64,000 nt of DNA from Salinimicrobium terrae DSM 17865. GTDB lineage: Bacteria; Bacteroidota; Bacteroidia; Flavobacteriales; Flavobacteriaceae. Positions 8,154 through 16,075 of the stretch are shown in pieces. Where the stretch lies: assembly GCF_000424665.1 (NCBI RefSeq), contig NZ_AUKI01000001.1, positions 1-64,000 on the forward strand, given 5' to 3'. Position numbers and translations under genes: made by a program. Under the pieces are notes generated by a model, which searched no databases, was not told the DNA's origin, and saw nothing but the letters and a program-made list of their open reading frames with translations. The number at the start of each line of letters is the position of its first letter. Positions within the stretch are counted from its first letter, which is position 1.

Positions 8154-8963
8154 ATGGGTTATACAATTAATGCGGAGCACATTTCTATTGGAAAGTTCGT
8201 TACCATTGAAGACGGCGTTTATATAGGAAACAAATTCGGAAAAAAAGCGCATAAAGTGATTATTGGTGATGGAGTCCATATTGGTCATAATTCCCGTTTC
8301 TATTATCCAAATTTAGAAATTGGGGACTATACAGATATTAACAACCACGCATTTGGTAGTGGGGATATGGATTGTAAAATTGGAAGTTGCTGTTGGTTTG
8401 GGCAGAACTGCATCCTGGATTCTGAAGGAGGACTTGAAATTCATAATGGTGTTGGAGTAGGGGCATACTCACAGTTATGGAGCCATATTAAATTTGGGGA
8501 TGTTCTGGAAGGATGTCGTTGGGATCAAAGAAAGAAGCTTACTATTGAAGAAGATGTTTGGTTAGTAGGACACTGCATTGTTTCACCCATAACAGCAGAA
8601 AAAAAGAGTATGGCCATGGTGGGATCTGTAGTAACAAAAGATATGAAGGCTAACCACATCTATGCCGGTACTCCTGCAAAAGATATGACTGAGATTTTTG
8701 GTAATCAATATCAGGAAAAAAGTGTGGATGAAAAGTTTAGTATGATGGTTGAAAAATATAATGAATTTCTTGAGACACGACCTGAATACAAACCGGATAG
8801 AAATAATATAGAAATTATAAAATCAGCGAAAGCTATACAGAATAGTGATGAAATCTCTTATTTTAATGTAGAAGATAGGACTTATAATAAACTGCTCACT
8901 CAAATGGAATATGACTTTATGAAATTCCTCTTGGTACAGATTAAATTTTATCCTCGTCAATAA
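8154..8963 (+). CDS. Hexapeptide-repeat (left-handed beta-helix) acyltransferase
   Basis: This 269-residue soluble protein has hexapeptide repeats in its first two thirds: ISIGKFVTIEDGVYIG, VIIGDGVHIGHNS, LEIGDYTDINN. A C-terminal TPAKDM near residue 180 is where WbbJ/LacA-type acetyltransferases usually end. About 80 extra residues of non-repeat sequence follow. Such enzymes transfer acetyl or other acyl groups from acyl-CoA to sugar hydroxyls or amines. Its place between pseG and pseH suggests it acylates a Pse intermediate or the finished Pse residue. PseH is supplied by the next gene, so an O-acetyl or extra N-acyl decoration is more likely. The substrate is inferred. Confidence 0.75.
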   Translation: MGYTINAEHISIGKFVTIEDGVYIGNKFGKKAHKVIIGDGVHIGHNSRFYYPNLEIGDYTDINNHAFGSGDMDCKIGSCCWFGQNCILDSEGGLEIHNGVGVGAYSQLWSHIKFGDVLEGCRWDQRKKLTIEEDVWLVGHCIVSPITAEKKSMAMVGSVVTKDMKANHIYAGTPAKDMTEIFGNQYQEKSVDEKFSMMVEKYNEFLETRPEYKPDRNNIEIIKSAKAIQNSDEISYFNVEDRTYNKLLTQMEYDFMKFLLVQIKFYPRQ

Positions 8964-8996
8964 CAAAATAGTGATCTTTTGATATTTTAATTACAA

Positions 8997-9431
8997 TTGA
9001 TACTAAATATAAGAAAAGCAACAGAGGAGGATTGCAGCTTATTATTCAAATGGGTAAATAATGAAGATGTACGGAAGAATGTGTTGAACCCTGAGCGAAT
9101 TAATTGGACAAAACATGAATCCTGGTTTAGAAAAAAAATTGATGATCCTAATTCAGTTATTTATATCCTGGAAAAGGATAATTACCCTATTGGACAAGTA
9201 AGGTACGACAGAAATGAGGAAGATTTTTGGGATATAGATTTTTTTATTGATCCTAATTTTAGGAGCCTTGGTTTTGGAAAGAAAATAATTGAATTAACCT
9301 TAGGAGAAATAACTGGTTCTGTTAGAGCTTTAGTAAAAAAAGATAATGTGGTTTCACGTAAGGTTTTTGAAAAACTTGGATTTCAAGGATTAGAAAGTAA
9401 AGAAGGGATTTTCCAGTATATATTTAGATGA
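8997..9431 (+). CDS. pseH: GNAT N-acetyltransferase, PseH-like
   Basis: This is a predicted acetyl-CoA-dependent 4-N-acetyltransferase for the PseC product. The 144 residues carry a single GNAT domain. RKATEEDCSLLFKWVNNEDVR at the start and NWTKHESWFRKKI are typical of PseH. RSLGFGKKIIE is the acetyl-CoA loop and VSRKVFEKLGF is motif B. No ATG lies near the conserved N-terminus, so the start is the TTG at 8997. The last four bases overlap the formyltransferase start (ATGA). Pse pathway membership is strongly supported by neighbours, while the regiochemistry is assumed from the family. Confidence 0.8.
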   Translation: MILNIRKATEEDCSLLFKWVNNEDVRKNVLNPERINWTKHESWFRKKIDDPNSVIYILEKDNYPIGQVRYDRNEEDFWDIDFFIDPNFRSLGFGKKIIELTLGEITGSVRALVKKDNVVSRKVFEKLGFQGLESKEGIFQYIFR

Positions 9432-10108
9432 AAAGATTTGTTATTCTTACAGAGAAACCATGGCATAAAAGCCTCTACCTTTCGCTCCAAAAAGTGATTG
9501 CAGAGGCAGATTGGGTGCTTATCGATGAAAAGAAAAATTTTTCTTATGAGGAACTGGAGAAATTACAACCAGAAAAAATTTTTATACCTCATTGGTCCTA
9601 TATCATTCCACCTCAAATTTTTAAAAAATTTGAATGTATTGTATTTCATATGACAGATCTACCCTACGGGCGCGGAGGCAGTCCACTTCAGAATTTGATT
9701 GCCAAAGGACATTCAGAAACAAAAATTTCAGCAATTAGAGTGGAAAAAGGTTTAGATACAGGTCCTGTCTATTTAAAAGCACCATTGAGTTTAATGGGTA
9801 CAGCACAAGAAATTTTTCTCAGAAGTACTGATGTTATTGAGAAAATGATTGAGGAAATAATCATCCACGATTTAAATCCGGTTCCTCAATCAGGGGAAAT
9901 TACAGAATTTATCAGGAGGAAACCAGAACAAGGAAATATAGAACGTCTTGATACTGTAGAACAGGTTTTTGATTATATAAGAATGTTAGATTGTGAAGGA
10001 TATCCACCGGCATTTTTTGAAACAAAGGAATTTCGATTTGAATTTACCAGGGCTTCATTAAAATCTGAAAAAGAAATATTAGCAGATGTTAGAATCATTA
10101 AGAAATAA
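9428..10108 (+). CDS. Formyltransferase-family protein of the Pse block
   Basis: This is a 226-residue cytoplasmic formyl_trans_N protein. FHMTDLPYGRGGSPLQNLI corresponds to the HxSLLPxYRG region of formyltransferases and keeps the catalytic His. LDTGPVYLK carries the catalytic Asp. These enzymes move a formyl group from N10-formyl-tetrahydrofolate to a sugar amine, as in WbtJ, VioF and QdtF. It overlaps pseH by 4 bases and the PIG-L deacetylase by 23. N-formylated pseudaminic acids (for example Pse5Ac7Fo) are known in other Gram-negative bacteria, so this is a good candidate for that step. The acceptor amine is inferred from context. Confidence 0.8.
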   Translation: MKRFVILTEKPWHKSLYLSLQKVIAEADWVLIDEKKNFSYEELEKLQPEKIFIPHWSYIIPPQIFKKFECIVFHMTDLPYGRGGSPLQNLIAKGHSETKISAIRVEKGLDTGPVYLKAPLSLMGTAQEIFLRSTDVIEKMIEEIIIHDLNPVPQSGEITEFIRRKPEQGNIERLDTVEQVFDYIRMLDCEGYPPAFFETKEFRFEFTRASLKSEKEILADVRIIKK

Positions 10109-10799
10109 AAGAATTTTGGTCGTTGTTGCACATCCGGATGATGAATTATTGGGCCTGGGAGCGACTATGCATCAATTAATTCGTGATTATTCCTGTAAGG
10201 TAAAAGCTGTAATTCTGGGGGAGGGAATAACCTCGAGGTCTGATACCCGAAACCCGGAACAATGGCAGGAGGAATTGAAAATTCATAGAGATAATATTGA
10301 AAGTGCTCGAGAAGCAATAGGTTATGAATCCACAGGGATATATGATTTTCCGGACAATAGATTCGATACGGTATCTTTGCTGGATATCATAAAAGTTGTT
10401 GAAAAAGAAAAAAAACTTTTTGATCCCGAAATTATTTTTACCCACCACCATGGCGATGTTAACATCGATCATCAACTCACTTTTGAGGCCGTTGTTACTG
10501 CCTGTAGGCCTGTGAATGAGGAAAGGGTTCATACTATAGTTTCATTTGAAACTCCATCTGGTACTGAATGGGTAGCACCGACAGATTATGCCAGACAATT
10601 TATTCCTAATTTCTTTGTAGAAGTTTCTGAAGAGGGATTGGAGGCAAAAATAAAGGGAATGGAGAGTTATGAATTCGAAAAAAGGGAATATCCACATCCC
10701 AGGTCTCCTGAAGCTTTAAAGATCCAGGCTCAAAGATGGGGTGTTGTGGTCGGCAAAAAATTTGCAGAAGCATTCTCAATCGTTCGGATAGTTAATTAA
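10086..10799 (+). CDS. PIG-L (LmbE-family) N-deacetylase
   Basis: This 237-residue zinc-dependent deacetylase has AHPDDELLGLG near the N-terminus (the His-Pro-Asp-Asp zinc/catalytic motif) and FTHHHGDVNIDHQ with the second metal ligand. The family removes N-acetyl groups from GlcNAc-type sugars. The start ATG lies 23 bases inside the formyltransferase gene, so the two are tightly coupled. The likeliest reading is that it frees an amine on the Pse skeleton or its UDP-sugar precursor, which the formyltransferase then formylates. It is followed by 145 non-coding bases before the methylase. Confidence 0.82.
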   Translation: MLESLRNKRILVVVAHPDDELLGLGATMHQLIRDYSCKVKAVILGEGITSRSDTRNPEQWQEELKIHRDNIESAREAIGYESTGIYDFPDNRFDTVSLLDIIKVVEKEKKLFDPEIIFTHHHGDVNIDHQLTFEAVVTACRPVNEERVHTIVSFETPSGTEWVAPTDYARQFIPNFFVEVSEEGLEAKIKGMESYEFEKREYPHPRSPEALKIQAQRWGVVVGKKFAEAFSIVRIVN

Positions 10800-10944
10800 T
10801 CATTTTATAACGGCCTAAAAAACTTTTGATTTTGAATAAAATTTTTTGCAATTAAATATAATTTATCATGTGGAGACCAGAACCCACTAAAAAAACGGGG
10901 CCGAACTGAAAAGCCATACGAGTAGGAATTTAAAATTAAGAAAA

Positions 10945-11571
10945 ATGAGTTTTAAAACAGAACAAGAGAATTTTTGGGCGGGTGATTTTGGTAATGAATA
11001 CGTTGATAGAAATAATGACATTAAGAGTATAGCAACCAGAACTGCTGTATTTTCAAAAATTTTCTCCAGAACAAAGGATGTTAATTCTATTATTGAGTTT
11101 GGATCCAATGTTGGACTTAATCTTAAAGCTATAAGAACATTATTGCCTTCAAGTTCAATTAGTGCTATTGAAATAAATTCTAAAGCAATCCAGAAACTGA
11201 ATGAAATTCCTGATGTAAAGGTTTTTGAAGGATCAATTTTAAATATGGAAGCTAAAGATTTAGGTAAATACGATTTAACTTTTACAGCAGGGGTTTTAAT
11301 CCATATTAATCCCGAAGAATTACAGAAGGTTTATACGAATTTATATGAATGTTCAAACAAATATATACTTGTTAACGAATACTACAACACTAAACCTGTT
11401 GAAGTAAATTATCGTGGTAATTCAGAACGACTTTTTAAAAGAGACTTCGCAGGTGATTTGTTGGACCTATATCCAGATTTAGAATTAGTTGATTATGGTT
11501 TTCAATATCACAAAGACCATAACTTTCCTTTGGATGATTCTACCTGGTTTTTGCTAAAGAAAAAGAAGTAA
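10945..11571 (+). CDS. Pseudaminic acid biosynthesis-associated methylase
   Basis: This 208-residue SAM-dependent methyltransferase opens with TEQENFWAGDFGNEYVDRN, the signature of the Pse-associated methylase family (TIGR03587). IIEFGSNVGLNL (about residues 50-61) is the SAM-binding loop. The family is defined by co-occurrence with Pse genes, and its substrate has not been settled, to my knowledge. It sits between the deacetylase and pseI with non-coding DNA on both sides (145 and 274 bases), so it may have its own expression signals. It could methylate Pse or a Pse-linked group. Confidence 0.85.
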   Translation: MSFKTEQENFWAGDFGNEYVDRNNDIKSIATRTAVFSKIFSRTKDVNSIIEFGSNVGLNLKAIRTLLPSSSISAIEINSKAIQKLNEIPDVKVFEGSILNMEAKDLGKYDLTFTAGVLIHINPEELQKVYTNLYECSNKYILVNEYYNTKPVEVNYRGNSERLFKRDFAGDLLDLYPDLELVDYGFQYHKDHNFPLDDSTWFLLKKKK

Positions 11572-11845
11572 TATACAACCTATTGCCATCTGACAGTGGG
11601 ACTGTCTTATCACGAGAATTGTGAAACGAAAAGTTTTGTGTACAGAAATCTTTAGGGATTAAATAGAAGGTAAATTCCCTTTAAATTTTTTCTTACTTTT
11701 TTTGAGACAACAGTAGAAGACATGTGGATTATTAAATGTAATATTTCTTTTTCCGCACAAATAACAGAAAACAAGAGCTATATATAAAAATTGTCATTTA
11801 AAGCTCTAGGTCCTGGTTGGAATTAAAATCTGAAAAATCAATACA

Positions 11846-12889
11846 ATGAAAATAGGAAATATAGCAATAGGAGGAAATAATCCTTCATTTATAATTGCTG
11901 AATTATCGGCTAATCACAATGGTAGTTTAGAAACTGCAATAGAAACAATTAAAGCTGCAAAAAGAACAGGTGCAAATGCCATTAAATTGCAGACCTATAC
12001 GGCAGATACTATGACTATTGATGTAAAATCTCCTGATTTTATGCTGAGCCAGGGAACTATCTGGGATGGTCAATATCTACATGATCTCTATAAAGTGGCG
12101 TACACCCCCTGGGAGTGGCATGAGCAACTTTTTAAGGTTGCAAAAGAGGAAGGGTTAATCTGTTTTTCATCGCCTTTTGATCGAACAGCCGTAGATTTAC
12201 TTGAAGAATTAAATGCACCGGCCTATAAAATAGCTTCATTTGAAATTACTGATATACCACTTATTGAGCTAGTAGCTTCTAAAGGTAAGCCGGTAATAAT
12301 TTCAACAGGTATTGCCGGGAAAGGGGATATTGAGCTGGCATTAGAAGCTTGCCTAAGAATGGGAAATAAAGATGTTGCGCTTTTAAAATGTACTTCTTCT
12401 TACCCGGCGCCCATAGAAGAGGCAAATATGGTGATGGTCAAGGATTTGGCCGAGCGATATAATGTTATCTCCGGCCTATCAGATCATACTATGGGAAATA
12501 CTGTACCAATTGTTGCTACCTGCTTTGGAGCAAAAATTATTGAAAAACATTTTATTCTGGACAAATCTATCGGAGGTCCTGATGCTTCATTTTCCATGGA
12601 TGAGCAAGAATTTACAGAAATGGTAAAAGCAGTTAGAGAAGCCGAAAAAGCTATTGGAGTGGTTGATTATACTTTGACCGATAAGCAGAAGAAAGGGAGG
12701 GACTTTTCACGCTCTCTATATGTGGTAAAAGATATAGAAAAAGGGGAAATAGTTACTGTAAAAAACGTAAGATCTATAAGACCCGGGTATGGTCTGCATC
12801 CCAAATATTATTCTCAAATCATGGGAAAAAAGGTTTTAAAAAGTCTCGATCGAGGGACACGTGTGTCTCTCGAAGATATAGAAAAATAA
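11846..12889 (+). CDS. pseI: Pseudaminic acid synthase, PseI
   Basis: It condenses 6-deoxy-AltdiNAc with phosphoenolpyruvate to form pseudaminic acid. The 347 residues fit the family. The N-terminal TIM barrel (NeuB-type) includes FIIAELSANHNGS and GANAIKLQTYTADTMT. The central KCTSSYPAP and SDHTMG hold active-site and metal residues. The C-terminal SAF/antifreeze-like domain runs from about residue 290 (FSRSLYVVKDIEKGE). The TADTMTID segment and the neighbouring inverting PseB separate it from sialic and legionaminic acid synthases. It lies 274 bases after the methylase with no clear two-box promoter. Confidence 0.93.
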   Translation: MKIGNIAIGGNNPSFIIAELSANHNGSLETAIETIKAAKRTGANAIKLQTYTADTMTIDVKSPDFMLSQGTIWDGQYLHDLYKVAYTPWEWHEQLFKVAKEEGLICFSSPFDRTAVDLLEELNAPAYKIASFEITDIPLIELVASKGKPVIISTGIAGKGDIELALEACLRMGNKDVALLKCTSSYPAPIEEANMVMVKDLAERYNVISGLSDHTMGNTVPIVATCFGAKIIEKHFILDKSIGGPDASFSMDEQEFTEMVKAVREAEKAIGVVDYTLTDKQKKGRDFSRSLYVVKDIEKGEIVTVKNVRSIRPGYGLHPKYYSQIMGKKVLKSLDRGTRVSLEDIEK

Positions 12890-13239
12890 GTAAAATTCCA
12901 TAAATATCCACAACTCGTATACGACACTCATTTTGTTCGTAAAGTTTTGATGCTGGTTAAAAGAACAATTCTTATTTATTTAACAGACACCAAAATAATC
13001 TCCTTTACTTTAGCCTTTTTAAAAAGTATATGGAAAATTTGCTGCGGCAGGAAACTTTTCTGAAGCATGCTGAGTAGCGCTTTCCTGATGAACGGCTTAA
13101 AAAATGATTATGTTTTGGGAATCTTGATTTTTTTGAAGCTTTTAGCGGTCAAGTAAAAAGGTAATTGTTTATGGGAAAGTTTTGATGATCGGAAAAGATA
13201 TTTGTCACTTGAGCAGTACCCTCTGTATTAATTAATTGT
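12890..13239. other. Non-coding gap between pseI and wzx
   Basis: This is 350 bases, AT-rich, with no open frame that looks like a gene. I see no clear TTG-N19-TAnnTTTG promoter and no strong hairpin. It separates the Pse synthesis block from the flippase and glycosyltransferase block. Confidence 0.5.
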
Positions 13240-14712
13240 ATGTCTTTACAAAAAAAGGCTATCTCAGGTATTAGCTGGACTTTTATTGAGCAATTTGGTA
13301 GTAAGCTAATGTCATTTACTGTCCAAATCGTTTTAGCCAGACTAATCGCACCTGAAGAATTTGGTCTCCTGGGAATGATATTAATTTTTAATGCCGTCGG
13401 CACCTCATTATCAGATTCAGGGATGAGTCAATCTTTAGTAAGATCTGATAAGCCCGATGAAGAAGACTTTTCTACCGTTTTTAGCATAAACCTCGGGGTC
13501 TCACTGTTCCTTTACGTTATATTTTGGATTGTCGCTCCTTATATTTCGAGTTTTTATGACCAGCCCCGGCTAACCAATCTAATTCGGGTATATAGTGTAG
13601 TCATAATAATTAATAGCTTATTTGCCATACAAAAAACCAGATTAACCTATAATTTGAATTTTAAGTATCAAATGAAAGCTCAATTGCCAGCTTTGTTCCT
13701 CGCTGGTATTACAGGCATTCTACTGGCCTACTTAAATTTTGGGGTTTGGGCATTGGTGTATATGGAGATAGTAACTGCACTATCCTTGACGGTTATCTAT
13801 TTTTTCCAAACCCGTTGGATTCCAAAAATGAGAATTAACCGTGTGAAACTAAAAGATCACTTTAATTTTGGTTATAAACTTGCTCTCTCAGGTGTTATGA
13901 GCAGAATTATTGCCAATATCTTTCCCATGGTAATTGGTAAGTATTTTTCTGCTGCAATGGTGGGTTATTACACGAGAGCATTTACAATGAAAAAATTCCC
14001 GGTTATTACTATTTCCAATACTTTAGATAAAGTTCTATATCCGCTTTTTGCAAAGATTAAACATAATAAGGTCCAATTAAAAAAAGCTTATCAAAAAGTA
14101 CAGATTTTAGCTTTACTTGTTTTAAGTACGATTATGCTGATGTTAATCTTAACTGCACATCCTTTATTTGGCTTCTTGTTGGGTGAAAATTGGCTTCCGG
14201 CAGTTCCTTATTTCCAACTCTTATGTATATCGGGAATTTTTTACCCAATTAATAAATATAATTCAATACTATTGAAAATTAAAGGGAGGACCGATTTATA
14301 CCTGAAAATGGCGGTAATTGTAAATGTTACTCTGGTTCTGGGAATAATTTTTACAGCTAAGCATGGAATTATTCCCTTAATTCTGGCACAACTAGGTAAT
14401 ATGTTAATCGCTGTCTTCCTTAACATCTATTATGCAAATAAGTTTATTAACTATACCTTTAAAGAACAGTTTACTGATTTATTTAAAACAGCACTACCCG
14501 GGTTGGTTTCTTTTACTATTGTATTTGGTTTAATGGAAATGTATTCAGTTTTTGAGAATTTTTCTTATATAATTCAACTTGTTTTTTCCGGAAGTTTATT
14601 TTTAGTCATTTTAATATTAATACATTATTTATTTAAGACCAGGTCCTTTCAAGAGCTGGCTTCACTGTTAAAATTAATAACCAAGGGAAAAATGTTGAGT
14701 AATTTGAAATAA
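13240..14712 (+). CDS. wzx: Wzx-type polysaccharide flippase (MOP superfamily)
   Basis: This 490-residue polytopic inner-membrane protein has about 12-14 hydrophobic segments. It is predicted to flip undecaprenyl-linked repeat units to the periplasm. The N-terminal KAISGISWTFIEQFGSKLM and LARLIAPEEFGLLGM are typical of the lipopolysaccharide biosynthesis/WzxC branch of the polysaccharide_synt family. It is the only complete flippase in the window, and the ABC-type remnant at 2266 would have been an alternative. Its start ATG at 13240 follows a long non-coding stretch. Confidence 0.88.
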   Translation: MSLQKKAISGISWTFIEQFGSKLMSFTVQIVLARLIAPEEFGLLGMILIFNAVGTSLSDSGMSQSLVRSDKPDEEDFSTVFSINLGVSLFLYVIFWIVAPYISSFYDQPRLTNLIRVYSVVIIINSLFAIQKTRLTYNLNFKYQMKAQLPALFLAGITGILLAYLNFGVWALVYMEIVTALSLTVIYFFQTRWIPKMRINRVKLKDHFNFGYKLALSGVMSRIIANIFPMVIGKYFSAAMVGYYTRAFTMKKFPVITISNTLDKVLYPLFAKIKHNKVQLKKAYQKVQILALLVLSTIMLMLILTAHPLFGFLLGENWLPAVPYFQLLCISGIFYPINKYNSILLKIKGRTDLYLKMAVIVNVTLVLGIIFTAKHGIIPLILAQLGNMLIAVFLNIYYANKFINYTFKEQFTDLFKTALPGLVSFTIVFGLMEMYSVFENFSYIIQLVFSGSLFLVILILIHYLFKTRSFQELASLLKLITKGKMLSNLK

Positions 14713-14816
14713 TGACATAATGACCAGTTTAAATAGCAATAACAATGTGTATGAGGCCTTATTGATCAAATTAGAGAAAAATGTCACTTGCCGAAGATTG
14801 GAGTCTGATCTATAAC

Positions 14817-14864
14817 ATTCCAGATATAATATTCCAGATATAATATTCCAGATATAATATTCCA
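14817..14864. repeat. 14-bp tandem repeat, 3.4 copies
   Basis: The unit ATTCCAGATATAAT is repeated without change at 14817-14830, 14831-14844 and 14845-14858, followed by a partial copy (ATTCCA). It lies in the gap between wzx and the first family 4 glycosyltransferase, about 40 bases before that gene's start. Perfect short tandem repeats like this can vary in copy number by slippage and would change spacing upstream of the gene. Confidence 0.9.
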
Positions 14865-14905
14865 ATTTAGTTTTTTACAAATTGAAAAAAAAGGAAAATA
14901 AAAGA

Positions 14906-16075
14906 ATGAGCAGCCACCAAAAAAAAGTACTATTTCTTATTGATTCATTGCAAGGCTCCGGTGCAGAGAGAAGTCTTGTCGAAATTGCAAAACGGTTTAA
15001 GGATTACACTCCCGTTTTTGTCCATATTTACGATGGGGACATGTTGAAGCCGGAGCTACAAAAAGCGGAGATTAAAGTTTATTCCTTAGGAGTTCAAAAA
15101 AAATATGGTTTTAAGGAAGCCTCAAATTTGCTTATTCCTATATACAAAGAGGAAAAACCCACTTTAGTACATTCTACTTTGTATCGAGCTGACATGGTTG
15201 CCAGGTACCTAAAGAAAAAATTTCCACAGATTCCTTTGATTGGTAGTTTTGTGAATAATTCCTATACTCCCCAACGATATAAAAGTGCAGGTTTAATTAT
15301 GAAGATAAAAATTTGGTTGGCCTATCAACTAGATAAACATTCTGCAAAAAGAGTAGATTTTTTTATTTCTAACTCTGAAACTATAAAAAAATCTGAAGGT
15401 GGCGCTTTAGCAGTACCTCCCTCAAAAATTGGGGTAATTTACAGAGGGAGGGACCTCTCAAAGTATGATGGTTTTGACAAATCCTCATTAAGGAGTAAGA
15501 AATCTTCGCTAGGGATCCAAAGTGAAAATATCCTAATAAATGTGAGTAGGTTAATTGAGAGAAAGGCACAATTGGACATAATTAATGCGTTACCAGTTGT
15601 TCTCAAAAAATTTCCGGATACTGTTTTACTCATCGCCGGGCATGGAAAATATCATCATATTTTGCAGAAAAAGGCGGAAGAACTTAATATTCAGAAGCAT
15701 GTTAAGCTTCTTGGGCGAAGGCAGGATATTTCTGAATTGTTGGCATTATCAAAAATTTTTATTTATCCATCCTACGCAGAAGGTTTACCGGGTGCTTTAA
15801 TTGAGGCCATGATGTCACGCAAATTAATTATAGCTTCTAATATTGGCGAAAATCTTGAATGTGTTGATGAAAATTGTGCGTTAATATTTAAAAAGGGCGA
15901 GGTAGGTGAATTGGCAGATAAAATTATTTATGCTCTTAAGAATTTTTCAAGGTTGCAGGATTACGGTGAAAATGCCAGGAGGGCAGCACAAGAAAAATTT
16001 GAAATACAAACTATTGCCCATAAATATGAGGAGTTGTATGATGATGTCACGAATAATTATAGTTACAGGAGATGA
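14906..16075 (+). CDS. Family 4 glycosyltransferase
   Basis: This is a GT-B retaining transferase of about 389 residues, predicted on the cytoplasmic face of the inner membrane, adding a sugar to the growing lipid-linked repeat unit. VLFLIDSLQGSGAERSLVE is the N-terminal nucleotide-fold motif. INVSRLIERKAQLDII begins the second domain, and PSYAEGLPGALIEAMMSRK is the EX7E-type donor-binding motif. The frame extends back to a TTG at 14882, but ATG 14906 follows an AAGGAAA stretch and suits the conserved N-terminus. It shares VHSTLYRADM and an YRGR motif with the transferase at 17816, so the two are probable paralogues. The donor sugar is unknown. Confidence 0.85.
   Translation: MSSHQKKVLFLIDSLQGSGAERSLVEIAKRFKDYTPVFVHIYDGDMLKPELQKAEIKVYSLGVQKKYGFKEASNLLIPIYKEEKPTLVHSTLYRADMVARYLKKKFPQIPLIGSFVNNSYTPQRYKSAGLIMKIKIWLAYQLDKHSAKRVDFFISNSETIKKSEGGALAVPPSKIGVIYRGRDLSKYDGFDKSSLRSKKSSLGIQSENILINVSRLIERKAQLDIINALPVVLKKFPDTVLLIAGHGKYHHILQKKAEELNIQKHVKLLGRRQDISELLALSKIFIYPSYAEGLPGALIEAMMSRKLIIASNIGENLECVDENCALIFKKGEVGELADKIIYALKNFSRLQDYGENARRAAQEKFEIQTIAHKYEELYDDVTNNYSYRR

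Noticed and set aside
11590-11605. Small hairpin GACAGT-ggg-ACTGTC after the methylase gene
   Set aside because: A six-base stem without a T run is too weak to call a terminator.
4149-12889. Legionaminic or sialic acid pathway instead of pseudaminic acid
   Set aside because: The soluble inverting PseB, the HPVK-type PseC and PseI with the Pse-associated methylase fit Pse. No GDP-sugar or NeuC-type epimerase is present.
14817-14864. Possible CRISPR-like repeat
   Set aside because: The copies are directly adjacent with no spacers, and no cas gene is present, so it is a simple tandem repeat.
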